Origin: Mycolicibacterium agri
Lineage (GTDB): Bacteria > Actinomycetota > Actinomycetes > Mycobacteriales > Mycobacteriaceae
Assembly (NCBI RefSeq): GCF_002553505.1
Contig: NZ_PDCP01000037.1
Coordinates: 1-60,847 of the forward strand
Direction: 5' to 3'
Length of the DNA stretch: 60,847 nucleotides
Part shown: positions 15,937-25,476 of the stretch, piece by piece
How the letters are laid out: every line of letters starts with the position of its first letter
How positions within the stretch are numbered: position 1 is the stretch's first letter
Translations under genes and position numbers: made by a program
Notes under the pieces: generated by a model
What the model was told of the DNA's origin: nothing
Database searches by the model: none
What the model saw: only the letters and a program-made list of their open reading frames with translations

Positions 15937-18900
15937 GTGCCAGCGCCCACCATCCTTCTGTTGTCGACGTCCGACACGGACCTGATCACCGCGCGTTCCT
16001 GCGGTGCGCAGTATCGGTGGGCCAACCCGTCGCGGCTGGTCGAGGGGGAGCTGGCCGAACAGCTGACCGGTGCCGACCTCGTCGTCGTGCGCATCCTGGG
16101 CGGCTACCGGTCCTGGCAGGACGGCATCGACACCGTCGTGGGCAGCGGTGTGCCGACCGTCGTCGTCAGCGGTGAGCAGACCCCCGACGCAGATCTGATG
16201 GCTCACTCGACCGTCGCGGCGGGCGTGGCCCTGCAGGCCCACATCTATCTCGCGCAGGGCGGTGTGGAGAACCTGCGGCAGCTGCACGCGTTCCTGTGCG
16301 ACACCGTGCTGATGACCGGGTTCGGGTTCGCGCCCCCGGTGCACATCCCCAGCTGGGGCGTGCTGGAGCGGGACGCCAAAGACACCGACGGGCCGACGGT
16401 CGCGGTGCTCTACTACCGGGCTCAACAGCTGGCGGGCAACACCGACTACGTCGAGGCGCTGTGTCACGCAATCGAAGACGCCGGCGGCCGGGCGCTGCCG
16501 GTGTACTGCGCGTCGCTGCGCGCCGCCGAACCGGACATGCTGGAGCTGCTGAAGACGGCCGACGCGATGGTGACCACCGTGCTGGCCGCGGGCGGAGCCG
16601 TTCCCGCCACCGTCTCCGCGGGTGGGGACGACGACACCTGGAACGTGGCACACCTTGCCGCACTGGACATTCCGATCCTGCAGGGGCTATGCCTGACCAG
16701 CTCGCGGTCGCAATGGTACGACTACGACGACGGGCTCAGCCCGCTTGATGTGGCCACGCAGGTCGCCGTGCCGGAGTTCGACGGGCGCATCATCACGGTT
16801 CCGTTCTCGTTCAAGGAGATTGACGACGAAGGACTGATCTCCTACGTCGCCGACCCGGAGCGTTGCGCGCGCGTCGCAGGCCTGGCGGTGCGACACGCCC
16901 GGCTTCGCGCCGTCGCCCCGCAGGACAAACGAATCGCGGTGGTGTTCTCGGCGTACCCGACCAAACACGCCCGCATCGGCAACGCCGTCGGATTGGACAC
17001 CCCTGCAAGCGCTGTGGTGCTGCTGAGGGCCATGCGTGACGCCGGCTATGACATCGGCGACATACCGGGAGTCGACGCGCAGGACGGCGACGCGCTGATT
17101 CACGCCCTGATCGAACGCGGCGGCCAGGACCCCGACTGGCTCACCGAAGGCCAACTGAGCGGCAATCCAATCCGGGTGTCCGCCAACGACTATCGCGCGT
17201 GGTTCGCCACGCTGCCCGCCGAGCTCACCGAGGCGGTGGAAAAGCACTGGGGACCCGCTCCGGGAAACCTGTTCGTCGACCGGACGAACGACCCCGAAGG
17301 CGAGATCGTCATCGCCGCACTGCAGTCCGGCAATGTCGTGCTGATGGTGCAGCCGCCGCGCGGGTTCGGGGAGAACCCGGTCGCCATCTACCACGACCCC
17401 GACCTGCCGCCGAGCCATCACTATCTTGCGGCCTACCACTGGATCGACAAGTGGTTCGGCGCCGACGCCGTCGTGCACCTCGGCAAGCACGGCAACCTGG
17501 AGTGGCTGCCCGGCAAGACGCTGGGCATGTCGGCGGCGTGCGCGTCCGACGCCGCGCTGGGCAACCTGCCGCTGATCTATCCGTTCCTCGTCAACGACCC
17601 TGGGGAGGGCACGCAGGCCAAGCGACGGGCGCACGCCACGCTTGTCGATCACCTCATCCCGCCGATGGCCCGCGCCGAAACCTACGGCGACATCGCGCGT
17701 TTGGAGCAACTGCTCGACGAGCACGCCAACATCGCCGCGCTCGACCCCGGCAAGCTGCCCGCGATCCGCCAGCGGATCTGGACGCTGATACGCGCCGCCG
17801 AGATGGACCGCGACCTGGGCCTCGAGGAGCGCCCCGACGATGACTCGTTCGATGACATGCTGCTGCACGTCGACGGCTGGCTGTGCGAGATCAAGGACGT
17901 CCAGATCCGCGACGGCCTGCACATCCTGGGGCAAGCCCCGGCCGGCGAGGCCGAACTCGACCTGGTGCTCGCGATTCTGCGCGCCCGGCAGCTGTTCGGC
18001 GGCGATCAGACGGTGCCGGGCCTACGGCAGGCGCTCGGGCTGACCGAGGACGGCACCGACGACCGCGCCGCCGTCGACGAGGCCGAAACCCGTGCCCGCG
18101 CACTGCTTTCCGAGCTGCAGAAGTCGGACTGGGACCCGGCCGCGGTCGATGGTCTGACCGACAACCGCGACGTCGCGGCCATCCTGCGGTTCGCCACCAC
18201 CGAGGTGGTGCCCCGGCTGAGGAAGACCGGGGGAGAGGTCGAGCAGATCCTGCGTGCTCTTGACGGCCGGTTCATCGCGGCGGGCCCGTCGGGTTCACCG
18301 CTGCGCGGACTGGTCAACGTGCTGCCCACCGGACGCAACTTCTACTCCGTCGACCCCAAGGCGGTGCCTTCGCGGCTGGCGTGGGAGACCGGCAGCGCGA
18401 TGGCCGACTCGCTGCTGGAGCGCTACCGCAAGGACTACGGCCGCTGGCCGCAATCGGTCGGCCTTTCGGTGTGGGGCACCTCGGCCATGCGCACGGCCGG
18501 CGACGACATCGCCGAAGTGCTTGCCCTGCTTGGTGTTCGGCCGATATGGGATGAAGCTTCCCGTCGCGTCGTCGACCTAGAACCGATCTCGCTCGCCGAA
18601 CTTAAAAGACCCCGCATCGACGTCACCGTGCGGATCTCGGGGTTCTTCCGCGACGCCTTCCCGCACGTGGTCACCATGCTCGACGACGCGGTGCAACTGG
18701 TCGCCGACCTCGACGAGCCCGCCGACCAGAACTATGTGCGGGCCCACGCCGACGCCGACCTTGCCGAACACGGCGACCGACGCCGCGCCACCACAAGGGT
18801 TTTCGGTTCCAAGCCCGGCACGTACGGCGCCGGACTTCTGCAGTTGATCGACAGCCGCAACTGGCGCGACGACGCCGACCTCGCCGAGGTGTACACCGCA

Positions 18901-19509
18901 TGGGGCGGCTTCGCCTACGGCCGCGGACTGGACGGTGCGCCCGCCGCCGACGACATGAGCCGCCAGTACCGGCGAATCGCCGTGGCGGCCAAGAACACCG
19001 ATACCCGCGAACACGACATCGCCGACTCCGACGACTACTTCCAGTACCACGGCGGCATGGTCGCCACCGTGCGCGCGTTGACCGGGCAGGAGCCCGCGGC
19101 CTACATCGGCGACAACACCCGACCCGACGCCGTGCGCACCCGCACGCTGTCGGAGGAGACCACGCGGGTGTTCCGGGCGCGGGTCGTCAACCCGCGCTGG
19201 ATGACCGCGATGCGGCGGCACGGCTACAAGGGCGCCTTCGAGATGGCCGCCACCGTCGACTACCTGTTCGGTTACGACGCCACCGCGGGTGTGATGGCCG
19301 ACTGGATGTACGAGCAGCTGACGCAGGCCTACGTGCTCGACGACGAGAACCGCAAGTTCATGGCCGAGTCCAACCCGTGGGCGCTGCACGGCATGGCCGA
19401 ACGGCTGCTCGAGGCGGCCGACCGGGGAATGTGGGCCCAACCGGAGGCGGAAACCCTCGACGGGCTGCGCCAGGTGCTGCTGGAAACCGAGGGCCACCTG
19501 GAAGGCTGA
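15937..19509 (+). CDS. cobN: cobaltochelatase large subunit
   Basis: ATP-dependent insertion of cobalt into hydrogenobyrinic acid a,c-diamide, as the large subunit of the CobNST complex. It has 1190 residues with a GTG start, the usual CobN length. Typical segments are VFSAYPTKHARIGNAVGLDTP, FGADAVVHLGKHGNLEWLPGK, LPTGRNFYSVDPKAVPSRLAW and WGTSAMRTAGDDIAEVLALL. CobS and CobT are not in the window. In mycobacteria the AAA partners lie elsewhere or are supplied by a Mg-chelatase-like pair. Confidence 0.96.
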   Translation: MPAPTILLLSTSDTDLITARSCGAQYRWANPSRLVEGELAEQLTGADLVVVRILGGYRSWQDGIDTVVGSGVPTVVVSGEQTPDADLMAHSTVAAGVALQAHIYLAQGGVENLRQLHAFLCDTVLMTGFGFAPPVHIPSWGVLERDAKDTDGPTVAVLYYRAQQLAGNTDYVEALCHAIEDAGGRALPVYCASLRAAEPDMLELLKTADAMVTTVLAAGGAVPATVSAGGDDDTWNVAHLAALDIPILQGLCLTSSRSQWYDYDDGLSPLDVATQVAVPEFDGRIITVPFSFKEIDDEGLISYVADPERCARVAGLAVRHARLRAVAPQDKRIAVVFSAYPTKHARIGNAVGLDTPASAVVLLRAMRDAGYDIGDIPGVDAQDGDALIHALIERGGQDPDWLTEGQLSGNPIRVSANDYRAWFATLPAELTEAVEKHWGPAPGNLFVDRTNDPEGEIVIAALQSGNVVLMVQPPRGFGENPVAIYHDPDLPPSHHYLAAYHWIDKWFGADAVVHLGKHGNLEWLPGKTLGMSAACASDAALGNLPLIYPFLVNDPGEGTQAKRRAHATLVDHLIPPMARAETYGDIARLEQLLDEHANIAALDPGKLPAIRQRIWTLIRAAEMDRDLGLEERPDDDSFDDMLLHVDGWLCEIKDVQIRDGLHILGQAPAGEAELDLVLAILRARQLFGGDQTVPGLRQALGLTEDGTDDRAAVDEAETRARALLSELQKSDWDPAAVDGLTDNRDVAAILRFATTEVVPRLRKTGGEVEQILRALDGRFIAAGPSGSPLRGLVNVLPTGRNFYSVDPKAVPSRLAWETGSAMADSLLERYRKDYGRWPQSVGLSVWGTSAMRTAGDDIAEVLALLGVRPIWDEASRRVVDLEPISLAELKRPRIDVTVRISGFFRDAFPHVVTMLDDAVQLVADLDEPADQNYVRAHADADLAEHGDRRRATTRVFGSKPGTYGAGLLQLIDSRNWRDDADLAEVYTAWGGFAYGRGLDGAPAADDMSRQYRRIAVAAKNTDTREHDIADSDDYFQYHGGMVATVRALTGQEPAAYIGDNTRPDAVRTRTLSEETTRVFRARVVNPRWMTAMRRHGYKGAFEMAATVDYLFGYDATAGVMADWMYEQLTQAYVLDDENRKFMAESNPWALHGMAERLLEAADRGMWAQPEAETLDGLRQVLLETEGHLEG

Positions 19510-19528
19510 CGCACGCTACCTTGAAGCC

Positions 19529-19912
19529 GTGCCTGTCACCTTCGCCGACGTCGCCAAGAGCGAATACATTCTGCTGACCACCTTCACCAAGGACGGGCGG
19601 CCGAAGCCCACCGCGATCTGGGCCGCGCCCGACGGCGACGGCCTGGTGGCGATCACGCAGGAGAAGTCGTGGAAGGTCAAGCGCATCCGCAACACCCCTC
19701 GCGTGACCATCGCGGTGTGCGACCGCAGGGGAAACCCGAAAAGCGAGGCCGTCGAAGCCGTCGCCACGATCCTCGACAAATCCGCGAACGGCGCCACCTA
19801 CGACGCCATCGGCAAGCGCTACGGGTTGCTGGGCAAAACCTTCAACGTCTTCTCGAAGCTGCGCGGCGGCATGAAGAACAACGTTTCGTTTCACCTGAAA
19901 CCGGTGAACTGA
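19529..19912 (+). CDS. PPOX-class F420-dependent oxidoreductase (Rv2061c-like), tandem copy 1
   Basis: Split-barrel flavin/F420 protein of 127 residues with a GTG start. Its core, LLTTFTKDGRPKPTAIW...KSWKVKRIRNTPRVTIA, matches the TIGR03666-type mycobacterial family to which Rv2061c, the neighbour of cobN, belongs. The substrate is unknown. It lies 19 bp after cobN and 6 bp before a paralogue, so the pair look co-transcribed with cobN. Confidence 0.85.
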   Translation: MPVTFADVAKSEYILLTTFTKDGRPKPTAIWAAPDGDGLVAITQEKSWKVKRIRNTPRVTIAVCDRRGNPKSEAVEAVATILDKSANGATYDAIGKRYGLLGKTFNVFSKLRGGMKNNVSFHLKPVN

Positions 19913-19918
19913 AGGGGT

Positions 19919-20305
19919 ATGGCACCGACCTTCACCGACGTCTACCGGGAGAAGTACCTGCTGCTCACCACGTTCACCAAGGACGGCAAGCCCAAGCCGA
20001 CGACGGTGTGGGGTGTGCCCGAGGGCGACAAGCTGCTGATCATCACCGACGACGGATCATGGAAGACCAAGCGGATCAACAACACGCCGCGGGTGACCAT
20101 CCAGAAAGCCGGCGCGCTCGGCAAGCCGAAGGGTGAGCCGGTCGAGGCGACCGCGCGGATGTTGCCGGACCGCGAGACGCGGCGGGTGTTCGACAAGATC
20201 GTCAGGCGCTACTGGCATCACGCGTGGTACTTCATCCCGCAGGCCCTCCTGCGCGGCGGCGTCAACAAGGTGCACGCCGCGATCGAAGTCACCGCCGCAG
20301 GCTAG
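19919..20305 (+). CDS. PPOX-class F420-dependent oxidoreductase, tandem copy 2
   Basis: A 128-residue paralogue of the preceding gene. The N-terminal halves align directly: LLTTFTKDGKPKPTTVW and SWKTKRINNTPRVTI here, against LLTTFTKDGRPKPTAIW and SWKVKRIRNTPRVTI there. The C-terminal thirds differ (WHHAWYFIPQALLRGG here), so substrate pockets probably differ. It arose by tandem duplication, with only 6 bp between copies. Confidence 0.85.
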   Translation: MAPTFTDVYREKYLLLTTFTKDGKPKPTTVWGVPEGDKLLIITDDGSWKTKRINNTPRVTIQKAGALGKPKGEPVEATARMLPDRETRRVFDKIVRRYWHHAWYFIPQALLRGGVNKVHAAIEVTAAG

Positions 20306-20347
20306 CCGACGCCGGAACCCCACGGCAGGCCCACACGTTGGCAGACT

Positions 20348-20821
20348 ATGGCGATGCGGCTGTTCCTGATCTACCTGGTCGTCGAGCTGGCGGCGGTCGT
20401 GGCGCTGATCTCCACGATCGGGTTCGGCTGGACGGTGCTTGTCCTGCTGGCCACCTCAGTGCTGGGCTTCGTATTGGCCGGTTCGCAGATCAAACGTCAT
20501 CTTCGCCGTCTGCAGACCGGGCTTGCCACGCCGCAGGGCGCGATCACCGACAGTGCGCTTGTGGCGCTTGGCACCGTGCTGGTGTTCGTTCCCGGCCTGG
20601 TGACCACGGCAGCCGGGCTGCTGCTGCTCCTTCCGCCGACCCGCGCTGCCGCCCGCCCGGTGCTGACCGCCATGGCCGTGCGCCGCATGCCGGTGATCAC
20701 CGTCGCGACCGCCGCCGCAGGCCGCGCCGCCCGCACCCGCGACCGCGGGGACTACATCGACGGTGAAGTGGTCGACGTCGTCGACGTCACGCCTCGCGAG
20801 TTGCCCCGCCATCCGGACTGA
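20348..20821 (+). CDS. fxsA: FxsA family membrane protein
   Basis: Polytopic inner-membrane protein of the FxsA family (157 residues; in E. coli the protein suppresses F-exclusion of phage T7). Hydrophobic segments lie at about 3-22, 26-46 and 72-100, with the family segment LALVALGTVLVFVPGLVTTAAGLLL-like around 75-95. A basic cytoplasmic tail ends with an acidic VEVVDVVDVT-like region. In M. tuberculosis, Rv2053c occupies the same position upstream of the lnt/ppm1 region. The cellular role in mycobacteria is unknown. Confidence 0.88.
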   Translation: MAMRLFLIYLVVELAAVVALISTIGFGWTVLVLLATSVLGFVLAGSQIKRHLRRLQTGLATPQGAITDSALVALGTVLVFVPGLVTTAAGLLLLLPPTRAAARPVLTAMAVRRMPVITVATAAAGRAARTRDRGDYIDGEVVDVVDVTPRELPRHPD

Positions 20822-20822
20822 C

Positions 20823-22415
20823 TTGACCACGCTGCTTCACCGCGGCCGGATCCATAGTCCGGCGATGCCGGACGCCACCGCGATGGCCGTCCGCGACGGC
20901 ACCGTCGTCTGGCTCGGCAGCGACGACGTCGGCCGCGCGCAATTCCCCGACGCCGAGACCGTCGACCTCGACGGCGCGTTCGTCGCGCCCGCGTTCGTCG
21001 ACAGCCATGTGCACGTGACCGCGACCGGACTGATGCTCGCCGGCCTGGACTTGCGGGCGGCCACCTCGCTGCGCCACTGCCTGCAACTCGTCGCCGAATA
21101 CGCCCGCACCCATCCCGAAGGTCCGATCTGGGGCCACGGCTGGGACGAGTCCGGTTGGCCAGAAGCGACGGCGCCGAGCACCGACGACCTCGACCGGGTC
21201 GTCGGCGACCGGCCCGCCTACCTCGCCCGCGTCGACGTGCACTCGGCCGCGGCGTCCACCGCACTGCGCCGGCTCGCTCCGGATCTCGCCAATGCCAACG
21301 GCTTTCACCCGCACCACCCGCTGACCGCCGACGCGCACCATCTGGTCCGCGCCGCAGCCCGCGACCGGCTCACCCGGGATCAACGCGCCCAGGCGCGTAC
21401 GGCCGCCCTCGACGAGGCCGCCGCCAACGGCATCGTCGCCGTCCACGAATGCGCGGGCCCGCAGATCGGCGGCCTCGACGACTGGCGCGAACTGCGGGCC
21501 ACCCGCCACGGAGTCGAGGTCATCGGCTACTGGGGCGAAGCCGTCGCCGACCGCAACCAAGCCGAAGCACTGATCGCCGGAACCGGCGCTCGCGGCCTGG
21601 CGGGGGACCTGTTCGTCGACGGCGCCATCGGGTCACGCACCGCCTGGCTGCGCCGGCCCTACGCCGACGCGCCCGAATGCTGCGGCAACTGCTATCTCGA
21701 CGCCGACGCCATCACCGCGCATCTGCAGGCCTGCACCGAGGCGGGCATTCCGGCCGGCTTCCACGTCATCGGCGACGCCGCGGTCACAACCGTCGTCGAC
21801 GCGCTGCAACGGGTTGTCGACCGGCTCGGCACCCCCGCCGTCGCGCGCTGCGGGCACCGCCTCGAACACCTCGAGATGGTGACGCCCGAGCAGGCCGCCC
21901 GGCTCGGCGCCTGGGGCGTCATCGCCAGCATGCAACCCAACTTCGACGCGCTGTGGGGCGGCAAGGACGGCATGTATGCCCAGCGTCTGGGCCCGGACCG
22001 AGCCGGCGGGCTCAACCCGTTCGCGCTGTTAGCATCCCAAGGCGTGCCTCTCGCCTTCGGCTCCGATTCCCCGGTCACCAGCATGAACCCATGGGAAAGC
22101 GTGCGGGCGGCCGCCCGGCACCACACCCAGGAATCTGCGGTGTCCGTGCGGGCCGCCTTCACCGCGGCCACCAAGGGCGCCTGGCGCGCGAGCGGCGTGC
22201 GGGACGGCGTCACCGGAACCCTGGTCCCCGGCGCGCCCGCCTCCTACGCGATCTGGGAGACCGACGAACTGGTGGTCAGCGCCCCCGACAACGCGGTGCA
22301 ACGCTGGTCGACCGACCCGCGTTCGCGGGTGCCGGCCCTGCCGCGGCTGGAGGCCGACGACCGGCTGCCGCGCTGCCGCCAGACCGTGCACCGAGGTGTC
22401 GTCATCCATGGCTAA
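20823..22415 (+). CDS. amidohydrolase (YtcJ-like)
   Basis: Metal-dependent hydrolase of the amidohydrolase_3 type, 530 residues from a TTG placed just after the fxsA stop. Metal ligands are seen as FVDSHVHVTATG (HxH), FHVIGDAAVTTVVDAL, HRLEHLEMVTPEQ and AFGSDSPVTSMNPW. The substrate is unknown; family members hydrolyse N-acyl amino acids, formamides or ring amides. The reading frame extends upstream to a possible ATG inside fxsA, but the sequence there is not family-like. The end overlaps the lnt start by 8 bp. Confidence 0.85.
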   Translation: MTTLLHRGRIHSPAMPDATAMAVRDGTVVWLGSDDVGRAQFPDAETVDLDGAFVAPAFVDSHVHVTATGLMLAGLDLRAATSLRHCLQLVAEYARTHPEGPIWGHGWDESGWPEATAPSTDDLDRVVGDRPAYLARVDVHSAAASTALRRLAPDLANANGFHPHHPLTADAHHLVRAAARDRLTRDQRAQARTAALDEAAANGIVAVHECAGPQIGGLDDWRELRATRHGVEVIGYWGEAVADRNQAEALIAGTGARGLAGDLFVDGAIGSRTAWLRRPYADAPECCGNCYLDADAITAHLQACTEAGIPAGFHVIGDAAVTTVVDALQRVVDRLGTPAVARCGHRLEHLEMVTPEQAARLGAWGVIASMQPNFDALWGGKDGMYAQRLGPDRAGGLNPFALLASQGVPLAFGSDSPVTSMNPWESVRAAARHHTQESAVSVRAAFTAATKGAWRASGVRDGVTGTLVPGAPASYAIWETDELVVSAPDNAVQRWSTDPRSRVPALPRLEADDRLPRCRQTVHRGVVIHG

Positions 22416-24204
22416 ACGCGTCGCGCACCGCGATTGGGGCCGCGCGAACGATGACACCGACACGTTCGCGGCGTTCACCGAACCGGTCGACGAGTGGGAC
22501 ACCGACGACGAGGCCGTCGACGAGCCGGCAGCCAAGCGGGAGGTGCCCGCATGGCTCAGGCGGTTCGGCGAGGCCGTCGTTGCCCGGCTGCCGCGGATGG
22601 GCGCCGCGATCACCGGCGGACTGCTGCTGTGTCTGAGCTTCCCGCCGTTTTCTTGGTGGTACACGGCGATCCTGGCGTTCGCCCTGCTGGCCTGGGCGCT
22701 GACCCGCGACACCACCACACGCGTCGGCGGCTTCGGCTACGGCTTCCTGTTCGGTGCGGCGTTCTACATTCCGCTGCTGCCGTGGACCGGCGTCATGGTC
22801 GGGGTGCTGCCGTGGCTGGCGCTCGCGCTGGTGCAGGCGCTGTTTCCCGCCGCGTTCGGCCTGCTCGCTGTCGTGGTGCGGACTCTGCCCGGCTGGCCGG
22901 TCTGGTTCGCGGGCCTCTGGGCGTTGTCGGAATGGGCCAAGTCCACTGTGCCGTTCGGCGGATTCCCTTGGGGTGTGGTCGGTTTCGGCCAAACCGACGG
23001 TCCGCTGCTGGCGCTGGCCCAAGTGGGTGGCGCACCGCTGGTGTCGTTCGCGGTGACCCTGCTCGGGTTCAGCTTCGCCGCGATGGTCTTCGAAGTCGTC
23101 GATTGGTGGCGCCGCGGCGACGACAGGCGACCGCCCGGCGTCGTGCTGCCCGGCGCAGCCATTTGCGTGGTGCTGATCGGCACCGCCGCCATCTCGCCCG
23201 GCGTGCGGCATTCCGGTGCGGGCGCCGACGACGAACCGTCGGTCAACGTCGCCGCCGTGCAGGGCAACGTGCCGAAGCTGGGCCTGGACTTCAACGCGCA
23301 GCGCCGCGCGGTGCTCGACAACCACGTGCGCGAGACGATCAGGCTGGCCGAGGACGTGCGCGCCGGGCGGGCGCCGCAGCCGCTGTTCGTGATCTGGCCG
23401 GAGAACTCGTCGGATATCAGCCCGCTGGACAACCAGGACGCCGCCGACCAGATCTCGGTCGCCGCGCAGGCGATCAAGGCGCCGATCCTGGTGGGCGGCG
23501 TGCTCACGGCGCCGGAGTACACCCCCGACAACCCGGTGTCGACGAACTCGGTCATCGTGTGGGATCCCAAAACCGGCCCCGGCGACCGGCACGACAAACA
23601 GATCGTCCAGCCGTTCGGCGAATACCTGCCGTGGCGCAGCTTCTTCAAGCACCTCTCGCCGTACGCCGATCGTGCCGGATACTTCGTGCCCGGTACCGGC
23701 ACCGGCGTGGTGACGGCGGCGGGCGTGCCCATCGGCGTGGCGACCTGCTGGGAGGTGATCTTCGACCGGGCGCCGCGCGAGTCCGTCCTCAACGGCGCCC
23801 AGCTGCTGACCGTGCCGAGCAACAACGCCACGTTCAACGAGTCGATGAGCGTTCAGCAGCTGGCGTTCGGACGGCTGCGCGCCGTCGAGCACAACCGCTT
23901 CGTGATCGTTGCCGGTACCACCGGGATCAGCGCGGTCATCGCGCCCGACGGCAGGGTGCTGGGCCGCACCGACTTCTTCGAACCGGCCTACCTGGACATG
24001 CCGATCCGGCTGAAGACGCAGCTCACGGCCGCCACGCGGTGGGAGCCGATCGTGCAGGGCGTGCTGGTGGCGATCGGGATTGCCGCCGTGGTCGGGGCGG
24101 TATTGCAGAATGGGAGGTTCGTGCGTAGTCGCCGCCCGGTGACCAACGCCGCCGGTCAAGACACGCCACCCGCCGAGGGCGGCACCGAAAGAGGAACCAC
24201 ATGA
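22408..24204 (+). CDS. lnt: apolipoprotein N-acyltransferase
   Basis: Membrane enzyme adding the N-linked acyl chain to the lipobox Cys of lipoproteins. It has 598 residues. A hydrophilic N-terminal extension (~65) is followed by six to eight membrane helices (about 70-270) and a nitrilase-type catalytic domain. The Glu-Lys-Cys triad is visible: Glu in VIWPENSSDIS, Lys in RHDKQIVQPFGEYLPW, Cys in GVATCWEVIFDRAP. In M. tuberculosis this domain is the N-terminal half of Ppm1; here it is a separate gene overlapping ppm1 (ATGA). The start ATG is preferred to a GTG 12 bp upstream. Confidence 0.95.
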   Translation: MAKRVAHRDWGRANDDTDTFAAFTEPVDEWDTDDEAVDEPAAKREVPAWLRRFGEAVVARLPRMGAAITGGLLLCLSFPPFSWWYTAILAFALLAWALTRDTTTRVGGFGYGFLFGAAFYIPLLPWTGVMVGVLPWLALALVQALFPAAFGLLAVVVRTLPGWPVWFAGLWALSEWAKSTVPFGGFPWGVVGFGQTDGPLLALAQVGGAPLVSFAVTLLGFSFAAMVFEVVDWWRRGDDRRPPGVVLPGAAICVVLIGTAAISPGVRHSGAGADDEPSVNVAAVQGNVPKLGLDFNAQRRAVLDNHVRETIRLAEDVRAGRAPQPLFVIWPENSSDISPLDNQDAADQISVAAQAIKAPILVGGVLTAPEYTPDNPVSTNSVIVWDPKTGPGDRHDKQIVQPFGEYLPWRSFFKHLSPYADRAGYFVPGTGTGVVTAAGVPIGVATCWEVIFDRAPRESVLNGAQLLTVPSNNATFNESMSVQQLAFGRLRAVEHNRFVIVAGTTGISAVIAPDGRVLGRTDFFEPAYLDMPIRLKTQLTAATRWEPIVQGVLVAIGIAAVVGAVLQNGRFVRSRRPVTNAAGQDTPPAEGGTERGTT

Positions 24205-24968
24205 GCGGCCCTGGGTCTGACGAACGCCCGAGTCAGCGGACTCTGGTGATCATCCCTACCTACAACGAGCGGGAGAATTTGCCGCTGATCGTCGCCAGGG
24301 TGCATGCCGCCCGTCCCGACGTGCACGTTCTGATTGTCGACGACGGCAGCCCGGACGGCACCGGGCAGCTCGCCGATGAGCTGGCGCTGGCCGACCCGGA
24401 CCGGGTGCACGTCATGCACCGCACCAGCAAGGACGGCTTGGGCGCGGCCTACCTGGCGGGTTTCGCCTGGGGGCTGGGCCGCGAGTACTCCGTTCTGGTG
24501 GAAATGGACGCCGACGGCAGCCACGCACCCGAGGAGCTGTACCGCCTGCTGGACGCCATCGACGGCGGCGCCGACGTGGCGATCGGCTCGCGATATGTCC
24601 CCGGCGGGGCGATCCGCAACTGGCCGCGGCGCCGGTTCGCGCTGTCCAAGACGGCCAACACGTATGCCCGCGTGCTGCTCGGGGTGAACGTGCACGACAT
24701 CACCGCTGGTTACCGGGCCTACCGGCGCGAAGTGCTGGAGAAACTCGATCTGGCCGCCGTCGACTCCAAGGGGTACTGCTTCCAGATCGATCTGACGTGG
24801 CGCGCCATCAACAACGGCTTCGTGGTCGTCGAGGTCCCGATCACCTTCACCGAGCGTGAGCTGGGGGTTTCGAAGATGAGCGGGTCCAACATCCGCGAAG
24901 CGATGTTCAAGGTCGCAGAGTGGGGTATCCGCGGGCGCCTGGATCGCGCCCGCGGTATCGTCCGCTAG
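24201..24968 (+). CDS. ppm1: polyprenol-phosphate mannosyltransferase
   Basis: GT2 glycosyltransferase making polyprenyl-phospho-mannose from GDP-mannose, the mannose donor for PIM, lipomannan/LAM and protein O-mannosylation. It has 255 residues, lacks the acyltransferase domain found in M. tuberculosis Ppm1, and has no membrane helices of its own. Motifs are IPTYNERENLPLIV, IVDDGSPDGTGQLAD, VEMDADGSH (DXD-like) and SGSNIREA near the end. Translational coupling with lnt suggests that the two proteins are made together and may interact, as reported in M. smegmatis. Confidence 0.95.
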   Translation: MSGPGSDERPSQRTLVIIPTYNERENLPLIVARVHAARPDVHVLIVDDGSPDGTGQLADELALADPDRVHVMHRTSKDGLGAAYLAGFAWGLGREYSVLVEMDADGSHAPEELYRLLDAIDGGADVAIGSRYVPGGAIRNWPRRRFALSKTANTYARVLLGVNVHDITAGYRAYRREVLEKLDLAAVDSKGYCFQIDLTWRAINNGFVVVEVPITFTERELGVSKMSGSNIREAMFKVAEWGIRGRLDRARGIVR

Positions 24969-25010
24969 TCAATCGAGCGCTCGTTCAAACGCGCTCGGAT
25001 GAACAGATAG

Positions 25011-25355
25011 TCAGCTGCCGCTGCCGCGACGCTTCGCCTTGATGATCTCCAGCCGCTCCTTGAGCAGCTCCTCGAGTTCCTCGATCGAACGCCGCTCGAG
25101 AAGCATGTCCCAGTGCGTCCGCGGCGGCTTCGTCTTCTTGGGCTCGGGCACATCGCCCTCGATGAGGGTGCCTTCCATGCCGTTGCGGCACAACCAGGTG
25201 CCGGGGATCTCGGCGTCGTCGGCGAACGGGACTTCGAACACCTCGCCGTTCTCAGTGCGGTAGCGGGCGACCTGACGCGGCGCCAGGTCGTGGTTGCGGT
25301 CGGTCTCGTAGCTCACGGCTCCGAGGCGACTGCCTCTCAACACCCGATCAGCCAT
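25011..25355 (-). CDS. rbpA: RNA polymerase-binding protein RbpA
   Basis: Essential actinobacterial transcription factor that binds RNA polymerase and group I sigma factors and stabilises the open complex. It has 114 residues. The N-terminal tail and core (MADRVLRGSRLGAVSYETDR, RYRTENGEVFEVPFADDAE, TWLCRNGMEG) are followed by the basic linker (PEPKKTKPPRTHWDML) and the sigma-interacting helix (ERRSIEELEELLKERLEII). The length and order are the same as Rv2050. Confidence 0.97.
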   Translation of the reverse strand: MADRVLRGSRLGAVSYETDRNHDLAPRQVARYRTENGEVFEVPFADDAEIPGTWLCRNGMEGTLIEGDVPEPKKTKPPRTHWDMLLERRSIEELEELLKERLEIIKAKRRGSGS

Positions 25356-25476
25356 TCGTCAACACTCCTCAAATCATTTGGTCCGGATAAACAACGCAGC
25401 ACTGATCCACGTAGTTCCCGACTCAGCCGTTGATGATACCGGGATCTGCGGCTTCGGCGGTTTACAGTCGGTTCCC

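Noticed and set aside
16687..17934. 415-codon open frame antisense to cobN
   Set aside because: Lies wholly within cobN and is Val/Arg/Gly-rich without motifs.
22402..24159. 585-codon open frame antisense to lnt
   Set aside because: A shadow of high-GC codon bias; the translation is His/Arg/Gln-rich with no family features, while the plus-strand frame has complete Lnt motifs.
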